Assembly: GCA_003612485.1 (NCBI GenBank)
Contig: RAZA01000016.1
Coordinates: forward strand, 20,375 to 84,374
DNA from: a bacterium D16-50
Lineage (GTDB): Bacteria; Bacillota; Clostridia; Lachnospirales; Lachnospiraceae
DNA length: 64,000 nt
Direction of reading: 5' to 3'
The translations under genes and the position numbers were made by a program. Positions within the stretch are counted from its first letter, which is position 1, and each line of letters starts with the position of its first letter. Under the pieces are notes generated by a model. The model ran no database searches, was not told the origin of the DNA, and saw only the letters and a list, made by a program, of their open reading frames with translations. Shown one piece after another: positions 8,079 through 17,019 of this stretch.

Positions 8079-9140
8079 TCAATCCCCGAAAGTAACGGCA
8101 ACCTTGCCGCACTCCCCGCCCGCCATGAGCCGGTATGCTTCCGCCGCCTGCTCAATGGAAAATTCGTGGGTGATCAGATCCTCAGGATGAATGTTCCAGC
8201 GCACCAACCGCTCCACCAGCTCCTCCATCTTCCACAGAGACGTGACCCAGGAACCGTAGATGGTCTTCTGACCGTGAATGATGTCCGGGCTGGGGTTGAA
8301 GGTACAGGTTCCGCCCTCTCCCACAAATGCGATCTTTCCCCATTCTCTGGTGGCCCGTATAGCCAGCTGCCTTCCCCCGTCGTTGGCGGAAGCATCGATA
8401 GCCCTCTCCACGCCTCTCCCGCCGGTGACGGCAAGAATATTCTCCAGCGCGTCGTCCCCCGGCTTGAACACATGATCCGCCAGCCCCAGCTTCTTGGCCA
8501 GATCGATACGATAATCGTTCATCTCCACCCCGATCAGCTGATTGGCCCCCATAGCCTTGGCCAGCATCAGCGCGGCAAGCCCCACCGGGCCCAGCCCCGT
8601 CACCAGCACTGCGTCATTGCCGCAGATACCGATTTTTTCGATGGCCTCATACACCGTCCCGAAGCCGCAGGCCACCTGCGCGCCGTCCTTATAGGTCAGC
8701 TCCTCAGGCAATGCCACCAGATCCTTTTCCTCCGCCAGAATATAGGGCGCCATGCCGCCGTTGCGCTGCCAGCCGTAGGCCTGACGGAATTTGCTCTTGC
8801 AGGATATGTAATATCCTCTCCGGCAGTCGTTGCACACGCCGCAGCCGGAAATATGGTACACGATTACCCTATCGCCCTTTTTGAACCGCTTAAGCCCTTC
8901 TCCCTCCTGAACGATCACGCCGCAGGGCTCGTGGCCCGCCACCATGCCGGGAATGTAGCCCTCCGGTCCCTTTCCGGTGTGCTCCTTGTAAATGCAGCGG
9001 ATATCGCTGCCGCAGATAGTGGTAGCCTTGGTCTGCACAAGCACCTGTCCATGCCCCGGCACCGGCACCTCGAAATCCTTCAGCTCCACCGTGCTGTTTC
9101 CGGGCAGCACTGCTCCCTTCATCAACATTTTCACTGCCAT
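8079..9140 (-). CDS. Zinc-dependent alcohol/polyol dehydrogenase (MDR family)
   Basis: 353 residues. Catalytic zinc ligands are seen at Cys43 (TTICGSDIR) and His70-Glu71 (AGHEPCG). The structural zinc cysteines are 100, 103, 106 and 114 (GCGVCNDCRRGYYISC). The NAD-binding Rossmann motif is VTGLGPVGLAA near residue 178. The family includes sorbitol, threonine and galactitol dehydrogenases. It is the first gene of the minus-strand run dehydrogenase, reductase, mutarotase, with a recognisable promoter and a 5' UTR hairpin (9193-9210). The divergent AraC-type regulator is the obvious candidate controller. Ribosome site AGAGGG. Confidence 0.93.
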   Translation of the reverse strand: MAVKMLMKGAVLPGNSTVELKDFEVPVPGHGQVLVQTKATTICGSDIRCIYKEHTGKGPEGYIPGMVAGHEPCGVIVQEGEGLKRFKKGDRVIVYHISGCGVCNDCRRGYYISCKSKFRQAYGWQRNGGMAPYILAEEKDLVALPEELTYKDGAQVACGFGTVYEAIEKIGICGNDAVLVTGLGPVGLAALMLAKAMGANQLIGVEMNDYRIDLAKKLGLADHVFKPGDDALENILAVTGGRGVERAIDASANDGGRQLAIRATREWGKIAFVGEGGTCTFNPSPDIIHGQKTIYGSWVTSLWKMEELVERLVRWNIHPEDLITHEFSIEQAAEAYRLMAGGECGKVAVTFGD

Positions 9141-9228
9141 AAACCCAATCCCTCTCTTTCCGCACGCCTTTGTGCGCTTTTATAAATATCGCCGCGGGAA
9201 ACCTCCCGCGATAAAATGTCATACTTTT

Positions 9229-9256
9229 ATTATAACAGCGGCATATCTCCGTACAA
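9229..9256 (-). promoter_or_regulatory. Promoter of the dehydrogenase operon
   Basis: Minus-strand -35 TTGTAC (9251-9256), 16-base spacer, perfect -10 TATAAT (9229-9234). The transcript would begin near 9222 and carry the hairpin cgcgggaaacctcccgcg (9193-9210) before the start codon at 9140. Confidence 0.65.
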
Positions 9257-9373
9257 GTTTATTTCCTGCCTATTTGTGAATAAAAATGTCGTGTTTTTAT
9301 AGATTTTATGATAATATAGATTCGGAGGAACAAAACCTGCCGATACCGGATTTCCAAAAAAGAAGGAGACGCT

Positions 9374-10261
9374 ATGAGAACTCTTTATACCGACATGAAT
9401 ATCCGCTTCACCATGGACGGCATTCCCGTCCACGGGCTGAACATCGCCTTCGAGCGCTTTACCCGCGCCATTCCCGCCCACAGCCACGGAAGCGGCTGCT
9501 ACGAGATTCACTACATCCCCTTCGGATACGGGAAACTGGAAGCTCAGGGGCGGTATTACGACATTGTGCCCAACACGCTGTTCATCACCGGTCCCCATGT
9601 GGAGCACGCCCAGACTCCCCAGCCTGAGGATCCCATGCAGGAGTACTGCGTCTATCTGAAGACACTCGGAAGTTCCCGGAGCAAAAAGCCCTCCCCCGTG
9701 ATGGAGGCTTTTACATCCACCCCCTTTTGGATCGGGAAGGACACCCAGGGGATCCTTTCACTGATGAGACAGCTTTTCGACGAACTGGCCCACCGATACA
9801 TCGGCTACCAGAATCAGGTGGAGCTGCTCCTGTCCCAGCTTCTGATCCATACGGTGCGGAATTACCGGCAGCACCGGGTTTCCCAGACCTCCTTCGCCCG
9901 CAGCAATCTGGCCCATTCCCAGTCGGTGATCATCGAAGAGTATTTCCTTTACGAATACCCTTCCCTCTCTCTGGACGCTCTGGCCCGGAGGCTGCAGCTG
10001 AGTCCGAGGCAGACTCAAAGGCTGTTGATGGAATATTATGGAAAGACCTTCCAACAGAAAAAAGCGGAGGCCCGCATGTCGGCCGCCGCCATTTTGCTCT
10101 CCGATAAGAGCAGAAGCATCGCCTCCATTGCGGAGGCTCTGGGATATTCTTCCGGTGAGCATTTTTCTTCCGCCTTCCGAAAGTACTACAATACAAATCC
10201 CCGGGAATACAGAAAACTGCTCCAAAGCCCTTCCGAGGATTCGTCTCTCACGAAGCCCTGA
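9374..10261 (+). CDS. AraC-family transcriptional regulator
   Basis: 295 residues. The N-terminal half is a cupin-type ligand domain (residues 10-110, with HSHGSGCYEIHYIPFG). The C-terminal 100 residues carry two helix-turn-helix motifs: LSLDALARRLQLSPRQTQRL and SIASIAEALGYSSGEHFSSA, ending in the family tail FRKYYNTNPREYR. It is divergent from the dehydrogenase operon, with an AT-rich shared promoter region (9229-9330), and most likely activates it in response to the sugar. It converges on the LacI-type gene and overlaps it by 14 bases. Ribosome site AAGGAG, well spaced. Confidence 0.93.
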   Translation: MRTLYTDMNIRFTMDGIPVHGLNIAFERFTRAIPAHSHGSGCYEIHYIPFGYGKLEAQGRYYDIVPNTLFITGPHVEHAQTPQPEDPMQEYCVYLKTLGSSRSKKPSPVMEAFTSTPFWIGKDTQGILSLMRQLFDELAHRYIGYQNQVELLLSQLLIHTVRNYRQHRVSQTSFARSNLAHSQSVIIEEYFLYEYPSLSLDALARRLQLSPRQTQRLLMEYYGKTFQQKKAEARMSAAAILLSDKSRSIASIAEALGYSSGEHFSSAFRKYYNTNPREYRKLLQSPSEDSSLTKP

Positions 10262-11303
10262 CTATGGAAGTGCTGCTGCGGACCACCAGCGTGGGCTCCA
10301 CCAGCTGGCGGGCAGGAGGCTCCTGCCCCTCTATGGCGCGGATGGCAGTTCCTATGAGCATTTCCCCGAAGTGCTGATAATGGTACTCTACGCTGGTCAG
10401 CATGGGCGTCACCAGCTCCGCCATATAGCTGTTGTCATGACTGATGACGGAAATATCCTCCGGTATCCGGAAGCCTGCCTCCCGTATGCTCTTCATGGCG
10501 CCCACCGCCGTGAAGTCATTGACCGCGATCACCGCCGTAGGCACATGGCCCTGAGCCAGCATGGCCCCCATGGTGGCGTAGCCGCTCTCCGGGTCATAGC
10601 CGCCGTTCTTTCCCACCAGCTCCGGCAGGAAAGGAATATCGTACTGCTTCAGCAGCTGGGTATAGCGCTGAAATTTGTCATGGGTGGAGGCAATGTCCAT
10701 CCAGCCGCCCACGAAGGCGATCCTGCGGTGCCCCAGCCCCAGCAGATGTTCCATGATCAGCTCAATCCCTCTCCCGTCGTCAATACGGACCTGATAGCAG
10801 CGCTGCCCCTCCAGATTACCCGTAGTAACCATGGGAATACGGCCCGTGACCTGCTTCACCTTTTCCAGATAATCAGGATTGAGGACCATATCGTCTGCCC
10901 GCCCGCCGATCTGGATCACCGCGTCCACCCTCTGCTCCTGAAATTTCTCCAGCTGGAGCTTCTCCCGAACAGTGTCCCCCAGTGAATTGCCCAGCACTAC
11001 CATATACCCATACTCACTGGCCGCCAGCTCGCAGGCCACGAACATTTCCGAATAAAAAGGATTGCGCACGTCTGCGGCCACGATGCCGATCACCTTGCTT
11101 CTGGTGTCGGTCAGCCCTCTGGCCAACGCATTGGGCGTAAAATCGTACTTCTCCATCAGCTTCAGAACCTTGTCCTTCTTGTCCTGACGCACGTTGGCAT
11201 TGCTGGTCAAAACTCTTGACACCGTAGCCGCCGACACCCCCGCCTCTTTCGCTATGTCGTAGATCGTGACCGCTTTTCCCTCGTTTCTTTTTGCCTTATC
11301 CAT
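10248..11303 (-). CDS. LacI-family transcriptional regulator
   Basis: 351 residues. The N-terminal helix-turn-helix TIYDIAKEAGVSAATVSRVL and hinge helix (PNALARGL) are followed by a periplasmic-binding-protein-like effector domain (VIGIVAADVRNPFYSEM, later AFVGGWMDIAST and TAVIAVNDFTAVGAM). It binds palindromic operators with a central CpG; such a site is present at 6213-6226 upstream of the sugar-binding lipoprotein. The ligand is probably a sugar from the same locus (inference). The 3' end overlaps the convergent AraC-type gene by 14 bases, so there is no room for a terminator between them. Confidence 0.95.
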   Translation of the reverse strand: MDKAKRNEGKAVTIYDIAKEAGVSAATVSRVLTSNANVRQDKKDKVLKLMEKYDFTPNALARGLTDTRSKVIGIVAADVRNPFYSEMFVACELAASEYGYMVVLGNSLGDTVREKLQLEKFQEQRVDAVIQIGGRADDMVLNPDYLEKVKQVTGRIPMVTTGNLEGQRCYQVRIDDGRGIELIMEHLLGLGHRRIAFVGGWMDIASTHDKFQRYTQLLKQYDIPFLPELVGKNGGYDPESGYATMGAMLAQGHVPTAVIAVNDFTAVGAMKSIREAGFRIPEDISVISHDNSYMAELVTPMLTSVEYHYQHFGEMLIGTAIRAIEGQEPPARQLVEPTLVVRSSTSIVRAS

Positions 11304-11361
11304 TCCTATTGTTCAAAAACCCCTTTATCGCCCTTTTATTTACACCAAAAAACCAATTCCG

Positions 11362-12417
11362 TCATCTGGTGGACAGAAACTCATATTCCCGCTTTGCCTG
11401 CTCATCGTCCGGATAATTCTTCAGATATGTCCCCATGAGCTCATACGCCTGCTTGAACTCCCCGAGATGTTCATACGCCACAATCTCGTTAAAGGACAAG
11501 GTCTGCAGCATGGTGGCGTTTTCCATCCGCTTTCCCGTCTGGAAGGCCTCCAGAGCCTTTTGATACTCCCCCTTGGCCATCTCGCACAGCCCCAGCTGAT
11601 TGTATACCTCCGCCGTGCCGCCGTTCTTGCTGATATAGCTGTTGTAGACATTGGCGGCATAATTATAGTCTCCCGTGGCCTCATAGGCCTTGCCCAGATA
11701 CAGATAACTCTCCGCTCCGCCCTTTTCTCTGGCCTCCTCCAGAGCAAGGCACGCGTTCTGGTATTCCCCCAGATAATAATAGATCCTTCCCACGGCATAT
11801 TTATCCATTGGCTTATCCTTGTTCTCAAGAGCCGCCCGCAGGTAGACCTTTCCGTCCTCACCAAAGCCGAAATACTCCAGTACCTCGTGAATCTCTATGA
11901 CTCTGTCGTAATTATAAGGATCCATGGAGATCACCTTGTCGAAATCCTCCTTGGCCCCCTTATGATTTCCAAGCTGCAGACGCACGTTCCCCCGGAGGAA
12001 ATAGGCGTCCTTCTCATCAGGGCGCAGAGCCAGCACCGCATCATAGATAGGCTCCGCCTCGCTGTATCTGCCGCTTTTCGTATAGGCGGCGGCAAGATAA
12101 AAGTTCAGGTCGAAGTCCACATCCTCCACCAGACCGTCGCTGCCCGCCAGAGCTTCCTCGAAGCAGGCGGCCGCCTGCGCGTAATCTGTCAGCCCCATAT
12201 AGGCGATGCCCCGGGCCCTGTTTACCATACGGAGGTTTTCCCCTTCTTCCTGCGCCGCGTCCAGCATCTCCAGCGCCTCCGTGTAGTTCAGCTCTTGTAT
12301 CATGCCCATTGCGCTCTGGGTCTTCTCCCCCTCGCCGCCGCAGCCCCCCAGCGCCAGAATCACTCCGGCGCAGACCGCCGCACATATGAGCCGCCGATTT
12401 TTCGTCCTAAATGTCAT
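11362..12417 (-). CDS. TPR-repeat lipoprotein
   Basis: 351 residues. Signal peptide with lipobox LALGGC near residue 26, then about eight tetratricopeptide repeats, seen as alternating helices such as ARGIAYMGLTDYAQAAACFE, AAAYTKSGRYSEAEPIYDAV and QLGLCEMAKGEYQKALEAFQ. The protein is exported and membrane-anchored; TPR arrays hold partner proteins, here unknown. The start codon sits very close to a GAGGAG site. It follows the LacI-type gene after 58 bases on the same strand. Confidence 0.87.
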   Translation of the reverse strand: MTFRTKNRRLICAAVCAGVILALGGCGGEGEKTQSAMGMIQELNYTEALEMLDAAQEEGENLRMVNRARGIAYMGLTDYAQAAACFEEALAGSDGLVEDVDFDLNFYLAAAYTKSGRYSEAEPIYDAVLALRPDEKDAYFLRGNVRLQLGNHKGAKEDFDKVISMDPYNYDRVIEIHEVLEYFGFGEDGKVYLRAALENKDKPMDKYAVGRIYYYLGEYQNACLALEEAREKGGAESYLYLGKAYEATGDYNYAANVYNSYISKNGGTAEVYNQLGLCEMAKGEYQKALEAFQTGKRMENATMLQTLSFNEIVAYEHLGEFKQAYELMGTYLKNYPDDEQAKREYEFLSTR

Positions 12418-12475
12418 CTCCTCACTGCTCCCACTCTACATCACCTTATGCCCCTTTGCCCTGCCCGGTCTCCTT

Positions 12476-12925
12476 TTAGCCCTCATCCAGAGAGGAGGTG
12501 CAATGAGGACACCTGACCGCCTCAATGTGAATTTCGCTGAAGCAATAAGGACATTTCTTGGTAGTGGGGGCAGGCGCCGCCTCCTCCTTCTTCCTCATCT
12601 TGCCGCCGATGGCGTTGATCCCCTTGATCAGGCAGAAAATAACCAGCGCCGTGATCAGAAAATTAATGACGGCAGTGATGAAATTGCCGTAATTGAGCAC
12701 CGGAGCATTCTCTCCGCTCCCCAGCGTCACGGTGAGATAGCTAAAATCCGTCCCACCGAAGATCCCCAAAACAGGAGTCAATATATCCTTATTCAAAGAG
12801 GTCACGATGGAAGTGAACGCGCCGCCCACGATGACGCCTACCGCCATGTCCAATACATTGCCTCTGGTGATGAATTTCTTAAATTCCGCTATAAAGCCCT
12901 TTTTCTTATCGCTTTTACCGGCCAT
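12476..12925 (-). CDS. mscL: Large-conductance mechanosensitive channel MscL with zinc-ribbon tail
   Basis: 149 residues. The channel opens under membrane tension to release solutes during hypo-osmotic shock. The N-terminal amphipathic helix and TM1 are typical: FKKFITRGNVLDMAVGVIVG with the pore-lining VGVIVGGAFT. TM2 is near residues 80-102 (FITAVINFLITALVIFCLIK). After a short KKEE linker the C-terminus carries CPYCxxxxxxxxxRCPHC, a two-pair zinc ribbon absent from E. coli MscL. The start at 12925 is fixed by AAGGAGGG just upstream; the longer in-frame extension has no ribosome site. A TATAAT box lies at 13002-13007 upstream. Confidence 0.95.
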   Translation of the reverse strand: MAGKSDKKKGFIAEFKKFITRGNVLDMAVGVIVGGAFTSIVTSLNKDILTPVLGIFGGTDFSYLTVTLGSGENAPVLNYGNFITAVINFLITALVIFCLIKGINAIGGKMRKKEEAAPAPTTKKCPYCFSEIHIEAVRCPHCTSSLDEG

Positions 12926-13069
12926 ATGTCCCTCCTTGGTTTTATTCCTTATAAACATCACTGTTGTGACGGATTCTGATCCATGCTTTTCCACATCTTG
13001 AATTATAGTAGCATAAAAATTCCATATCCACAACCCATTTATTTACTGCTTTTCCACACCCCAAAACGC

Positions 13070-13858
13070 CTAATGCTTATTTGAAATCCCAAAGATCCGC
13101 TCCGTGTTCCTCCTTGCGTTCTCCGCCAGAACATCCTCTTCCACCTTCATATGCCTTGCCAGCTCCCCCGCCACGTACTTCACATTCCGGGGCACGTTTG
13201 TTCTGCTTAGACCAGGCACATTCTTGGGCGTCAGATAGGGAGCGTCCGTCTCCACCAAAATCCTGTCCAGCGGTATCAGGGACACGGCCTCCCGCAGTTC
13301 CCTTCCCCGGAAGTCGTCACAGATCCATCCCGTGATGCCGATAGAAAAACCCATGTTTAGATACTTGTCCAGCGTGGCCTTATTCCCCGTAAAGCAATGC
13401 ACCACCGACTTGGCGCAGATTTCAGGATGTCTTTTGAACCTCTTCACGAAATCCTCCGCCGCGCTGCGCTCATGGAGAAACAGCGGCATGTCCAGCTTTT
13501 CCCCAAGGGCGATGTGCTTTTCCAGACATCTGATCTGATTCTCTCTGGAAGAAAACATTCTGTCGTAATCAAGCCCGCACTCCCCCACCGCCACCACTTT
13601 TTCGTTTTCCGACAGAATCCGCTCCATGAGCCGGAAATCCTCCTGTCCGGCCCTGTCCGCATTGTGGGGATGAATCCCCGCCGTGCCGTAGACATCTCTG
13701 GTTTTTACGAAGTCGTGAATCTTTTGATTCTCTTTCATGCTCGTTCCGGTAAGGATGCAGCAGACGCCTGCATCTGCGGCCTCCAGAACAATCTTCTCCG
13801 GATCCAAAAACTGTCTGCAGAAAAGATTTACGCCTATATCATAATACTTTATTTCCAC
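13070..13858 (-). CDS. tatD: TatD-family metal-dependent DNase
   Basis: 262 residues from a GTG start. This start is preferred over the ATG at 13906 because a full GGAGGTG site lies six bases upstream of it. Amidohydrolase-fold nuclease of the TatD group. The N-terminal motif is DIGVNLF, as in E. coli TatD, not the HxD of the YcfH class. Metal ligands are seen as Glu in VGECGLD, His in FLHERSA, His in VVHCFTG and Asp in VETDAPYL. It probably acts in DNA turnover or repair of 3' ends. It stands alone between mscL and a repeat-containing spacer. Confidence 0.93.
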   Translation of the reverse strand: MEIKYYDIGVNLFCRQFLDPEKIVLEAADAGVCCILTGTSMKENQKIHDFVKTRDVYGTAGIHPHNADRAGQEDFRLMERILSENEKVVAVGECGLDYDRMFSSRENQIRCLEKHIALGEKLDMPLFLHERSAAEDFVKRFKRHPEICAKSVVHCFTGNKATLDKYLNMGFSIGITGWICDDFRGRELREAVSLIPLDRILVETDAPYLTPKNVPGLSRTNVPRNVKYVAGELARHMKVEEDVLAENARRNTERIFGISNKH

Positions 13859-14019
13859 CCCGTTCACCTCCGCAGCCGTGTATTCATATTGTTTCGCACC
13901 GGACATCCGCCCCGCTTAGGGCCGGACCCGTTTCAAAAAAAGTTTCAAAAAAGCTTCAAAACCCCAGCAAGACAAGTATACCACACAAAAAACAAATCTG
14001 CCACTGTTCCTCAGAATAT

Positions 14020-14126
14020 TTACAAGAAGGCATCAGGATACTTATAGGAGGACATCAAAATTTTACAAGAGAACACCAGAACACTTATAGAAGGCGCATC
14101 AGGATTTTATAGGGGAGCATTTGGCT
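14020..14126. repeat. Five degenerate 21-22-bp tandem repeats
   Basis: The only notable content of the 331-base gap 13859-14189. Units begin at 14020, 14042, 14063, 14085 and 14107, giving spacings of 22, 21, 22 and 22. The shared pattern is TTAYARGARGRCATCAGGAT. The last unit ends about 60 bases before the DUF4317 start. The related sequences TTTATGGGAAGCATTCC (near 3828) and TTAATGGGAACATTTGG (near 3913) lie upstream of the large binding protein, so this may be an interspersed repeat family. Confidence 0.7.
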
Positions 14127-14189
14127 CAAGAGAACTTGCCCTTGCTGCGGATTTGGTGTATACTGAATTTCACTGCGAGGAGGTATATT

Positions 14190-15476
14190 ATGACAAAACA
14201 GGAAATTTCCGAGATCAAGAAGCTGCTCACCCCCAGAAACTGCTCCATCACCCGTATCTGCGGCTGCTACGTGGACGGTGAAAAGAATAAGAAGACCCAG
14301 CTGAAGCAGGCTTTTCTGGCCCTGCCTGAAGAAGAAATGTTCAAATATTTCGAGATTCTCCGAAAGGTTCTGTCCGGAACCTTGGGCAAGAATCTGCTGA
14401 ACCTGGAATTCCCTTTGGCCAGCGAGCTGATTCTTTCCGGAGCCGGCTCTTCTGGGGACGTGCCAAAGGACATGGCCCACCCGGAAGCGGCCTCGGCCCA
14501 AGACGACGCCCAAGCCCCGGAAGAGCTTACCGGCGGCCCTTACGGCCTGCCAAAGGATTCAGCCCCTCAGGAGGGCACTCAGGCCTTTCTGCTGCGGCTG
14601 CGGGACAGCAGGCTCAAGGACGAACAGCTGCTGGAGGAATATTATGACAGAATCATAGAAAACTATGAGTACGTGGGGAATTACTTGATCCTTATAATCC
14701 ATGACGCCTATGATGTGCCGGGCAGGGCCACCGACGGTCTGGACATGGAGGATGCCTCCGAGGAGGTATACGAATACATATTGTCCTGCATCTGCCCTGT
14801 AGAGCTGTCCAAGCCGGGCCTGAGCTATGACGCGGAGGAAAACACCTTCCGCAACCGCACCAGGGACTGGGTGGTGGCTCTTCCCGACGCAGGCTTTCTG
14901 TTCCCCGCCTTCAACGACAGAAGTTCGGATATCCACAGCACCCTCTACTACTCCAAGAATCCCGAGGAGCTGAAGGAAAACTTCGTGGAGCAGCTGCTGG
15001 GATGCCCCCTGCCCTTGTCTGCAGAGACCCAGAAGGAGACCTTTCAGGCCTTGATCGAGGACACTCTGGGGGAGGACTGCGGCATCGAGATGGTGAAGAA
15101 TATCCACGATAGGTTAAGCGAACTGGCAGAGGAGCACAAGGAATCCCCGGAGCCTCTGGTGCTGGACAAAAATGAAGTCAAGACCATTTTGGCCGACAGC
15201 GGAGTAGCCAATGAGAGGCTGGCGGACTTTGATAAATATTATCAGGAGACTGCCGGTGAAGACACTCCCCTATTTATGAGCAATGTGATAAATACCCGTT
15301 CCTTTGAGGTGAAAACTCCTGATGTGGTGGTAAAGGTAAAGCCCGAACGCACGGACTTAATCGAAACCCGCACCATAGACGGCAGAGAATGTCTGGTGAT
15401 CGCCTTGGACGGCGGCGTAGAGGTAAACGGCATCTGTGTGCGGAGCAATCCGGCCTCCTCTTCCGAGGAGGCCTAA
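14190..15476 (+). CDS. DUF4317-family protein
   Basis: 428 residues. The N-terminus (MTKQEISEIKKLLTPRNCSI, TRICGCYVDGEKNKK, PEEEMFKYFEILRKVLSGT) is the hallmark of DUF4317, a cytoplasmic family common in Lachnospiraceae and without a known function. A variable Ala/Pro-rich stretch at about residues 95-130 interrupts the conserved core. No signal peptide or membrane segment is present. The start at 14190 has a perfect GAGGAGG site; an upstream in-frame Met has none. The gene's last codons form a 9-bp GC-rich hairpin. It stands alone, convergent with xylulokinase. Confidence 0.88.
   Translation: MTKQEISEIKKLLTPRNCSITRICGCYVDGEKNKKTQLKQAFLALPEEEMFKYFEILRKVLSGTLGKNLLNLEFPLASELILSGAGSSGDVPKDMAHPEAASAQDDAQAPEELTGGPYGLPKDSAPQEGTQAFLLRLRDSRLKDEQLLEEYYDRIIENYEYVGNYLILIIHDAYDVPGRATDGLDMEDASEEVYEYILSCICPVELSKPGLSYDAEENTFRNRTRDWVVALPDAGFLFPAFNDRSSDIHSTLYYSKNPEELKENFVEQLLGCPLPLSAETQKETFQALIEDTLGEDCGIEMVKNIHDRLSELAEEHKESPEPLVLDKNEVKTILADSGVANERLADFDKYYQETAGEDTPLFMSNVINTRSFEVKTPDVVVKVKPERTDLIETRTIDGRECLVIALDGGVEVNGICVRSNPASSSEEA
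15452..15473. other. GC-rich hairpin covering the DUF4317 stop region
   Basis: ggcctcctc (15452-15460) / gaggaggcc (15465-15473), a perfect 9-bp stem ending right at the stop codon. No U-tract follows on either strand within 10 bases, so a terminator role is only possible. Confidence 0.4.
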
Positions 15477-15510
15477 GGGCTCTCCGCAAAAACCGGCCTG
15501 CTTTCTTGAC

Positions 15511-16986
15511 TCAGCGCCCTGCCAGCACGTCGAACACCGGCCTGCAGGCGGGGTAGATTTCCTTGAACTGCTTATATCTGGCATCATATTTGGCGGACAG
15601 CTCCGGATCCGGCTCCACCGTGTCCACCACCTTCACTACCTTGGCGGCGATCTCTTCCACGCTGCCATACTCTCCGCAGGCCACCGCCGCCAGCATGGCG
15701 CCGCCCAGAGCGGGGCCTTCCTCGCTCTCAATCACATCCACCTTCAGATTTAATATATTGGCAATAATCTTTCTCCACAAGGGGCTCTTGGCTCCGCCTC
15801 CGCAGATCTTGGTGCGCTCCAGCCGTATGCCCAGCGACTTGGCCACTTCCAGAGAATCCCTCAGGGCAAAACCCACTCCCTCCAAAACCGCCTGAGTCAT
15901 ATCCCCTCTGGATGTATCCATGGTCATACCGATAAAGACGCCTCTTGCGTCAGGATTATTGTGGGGAGAGCGCTCTCCCATGAGGTAGGGCAGGAAATAT
16001 ACATGATTCTCCCCCAGCTCACCCACTGCCGCCTGCTCTGCGGCATAATCCCCCGTGCCCACGATTCCGTCCATCCACCACTTATTGCAGGAGGCCGCCG
16101 AGAGCATACATCCCATCAGATGATACCTTCCGTCCGCATGGGCAAAGGAATGAAGGGCGTTGAACCTATCCACGCCGAAATTCCGGGAGGAAATAAATAT
16201 GGTGCCGCTGGTTCCCAGAGAGATATTGCACATATTGTCCCCCACGGTGCCGGTTCCCACCGCCGCCGCCGCGTTGTCCCCGGCTCCCGCCGCCACAACC
16301 ACGTTCTCGGAAATCCCAAGCTCCCCGGCCACCTCAGGCAGTACCCTGCCTACGGCTTCATAGCTCTCGTAACATTTGGCAAGCTGCTCTTCTCTGACGC
16401 CGCAGATATCGCACATCTCTTTTGACCAACAACGATTCTTTACATCAAAGAGCAGCATGCCCGATGCATCGGAGACATCCGTGCAGTGTACTCCCGTCAG
16501 CTTATAGGCAATATAATCCTTGGGCAGCATGATCTTTGCGATTCTGGCAAAATTCTCCGGCTCATGCTTTTTCATCCAGAGTATCTTCGGGGCCGTAAAG
16601 CCGGCGAAGGCGATATTTGCCGTATACTCCGACAGCTTCTCCCTGCCGATGCAGTCATTGAGATAGGCAGTCTCCTCTCCCGTTCTGCCGTCGTTCCAAA
16701 GAATGGCAGGCCGTATGACCCTATCCTCTTGGTCCAGCACCACCAGCCCGTGCATCTGGCCCCCGAAGCTGATACCGGCCACCTGCCCCTTATCCGCGTC
16801 CTTCAGCAGCTCCTTCACGCCTTCTATGGTCTGCTCATACCAGTCCTCCGGATTCTGCTCCGACCAGCCCGGATGGGGAAACTGCAGAGGGTACTCTCTT
16901 GATACTGTATTCAGTATCCTTCCCTCCCTGTCCATCAAAAGCAGCTTCACCGCCGATGTGCCCAAATCGATCCCTATATACAACAT
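15511..16986 (-). CDS. xylB: Xylulokinase (FGGY carbohydrate kinase)
   Basis: 491 residues; phosphorylates D-xylulose to xylulose 5-phosphate for the pentose phosphate pathway. The N-terminal ATP-binding motif is YIGIDLGTSAVKLLLMD, the xylulose-specific GQMHGLV loop is at about residues 76-82, the substrate motif is ILWNDGRT, the catalytic Asp is in AGAGDNAAAAVG, and the C-terminal phosphate loop is KICGGGAKSPLW. Length and motifs match xylulokinase better than gluconokinase or glycerol kinase. No xylose isomerase or transporter is adjacent. Ribosome site AGGAGG. Confidence 0.93.
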   Translation of the reverse strand: MLYIGIDLGTSAVKLLLMDREGRILNTVSREYPLQFPHPGWSEQNPEDWYEQTIEGVKELLKDADKGQVAGISFGGQMHGLVVLDQEDRVIRPAILWNDGRTGEETAYLNDCIGREKLSEYTANIAFAGFTAPKILWMKKHEPENFARIAKIMLPKDYIAYKLTGVHCTDVSDASGMLLFDVKNRCWSKEMCDICGVREEQLAKCYESYEAVGRVLPEVAGELGISENVVVAAGAGDNAAAAVGTGTVGDNMCNISLGTSGTIFISSRNFGVDRFNALHSFAHADGRYHLMGCMLSAASCNKWWMDGIVGTGDYAAEQAAVGELGENHVYFLPYLMGERSPHNNPDARGVFIGMTMDTSRGDMTQAVLEGVGFALRDSLEVAKSLGIRLERTKICGGGAKSPLWRKIIANILNLKVDVIESEEGPALGGAMLAAVACGEYGSVEEIAAKVVKVVDTVEPDPELSAKYDARYKQFKEIYPACRPVFDVLAGR

Positions 16987-17019
16987 ATCAATCCTCCTAT
17001 TCCGGTTCCGTATGTAATC

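Noticed and set aside
13859..13906. ATG start for tatD at 13906
   Set aside because: No properly spaced ribosome site; the GTG at 13858 has GGAGGTG and matches the family's N-terminus better.
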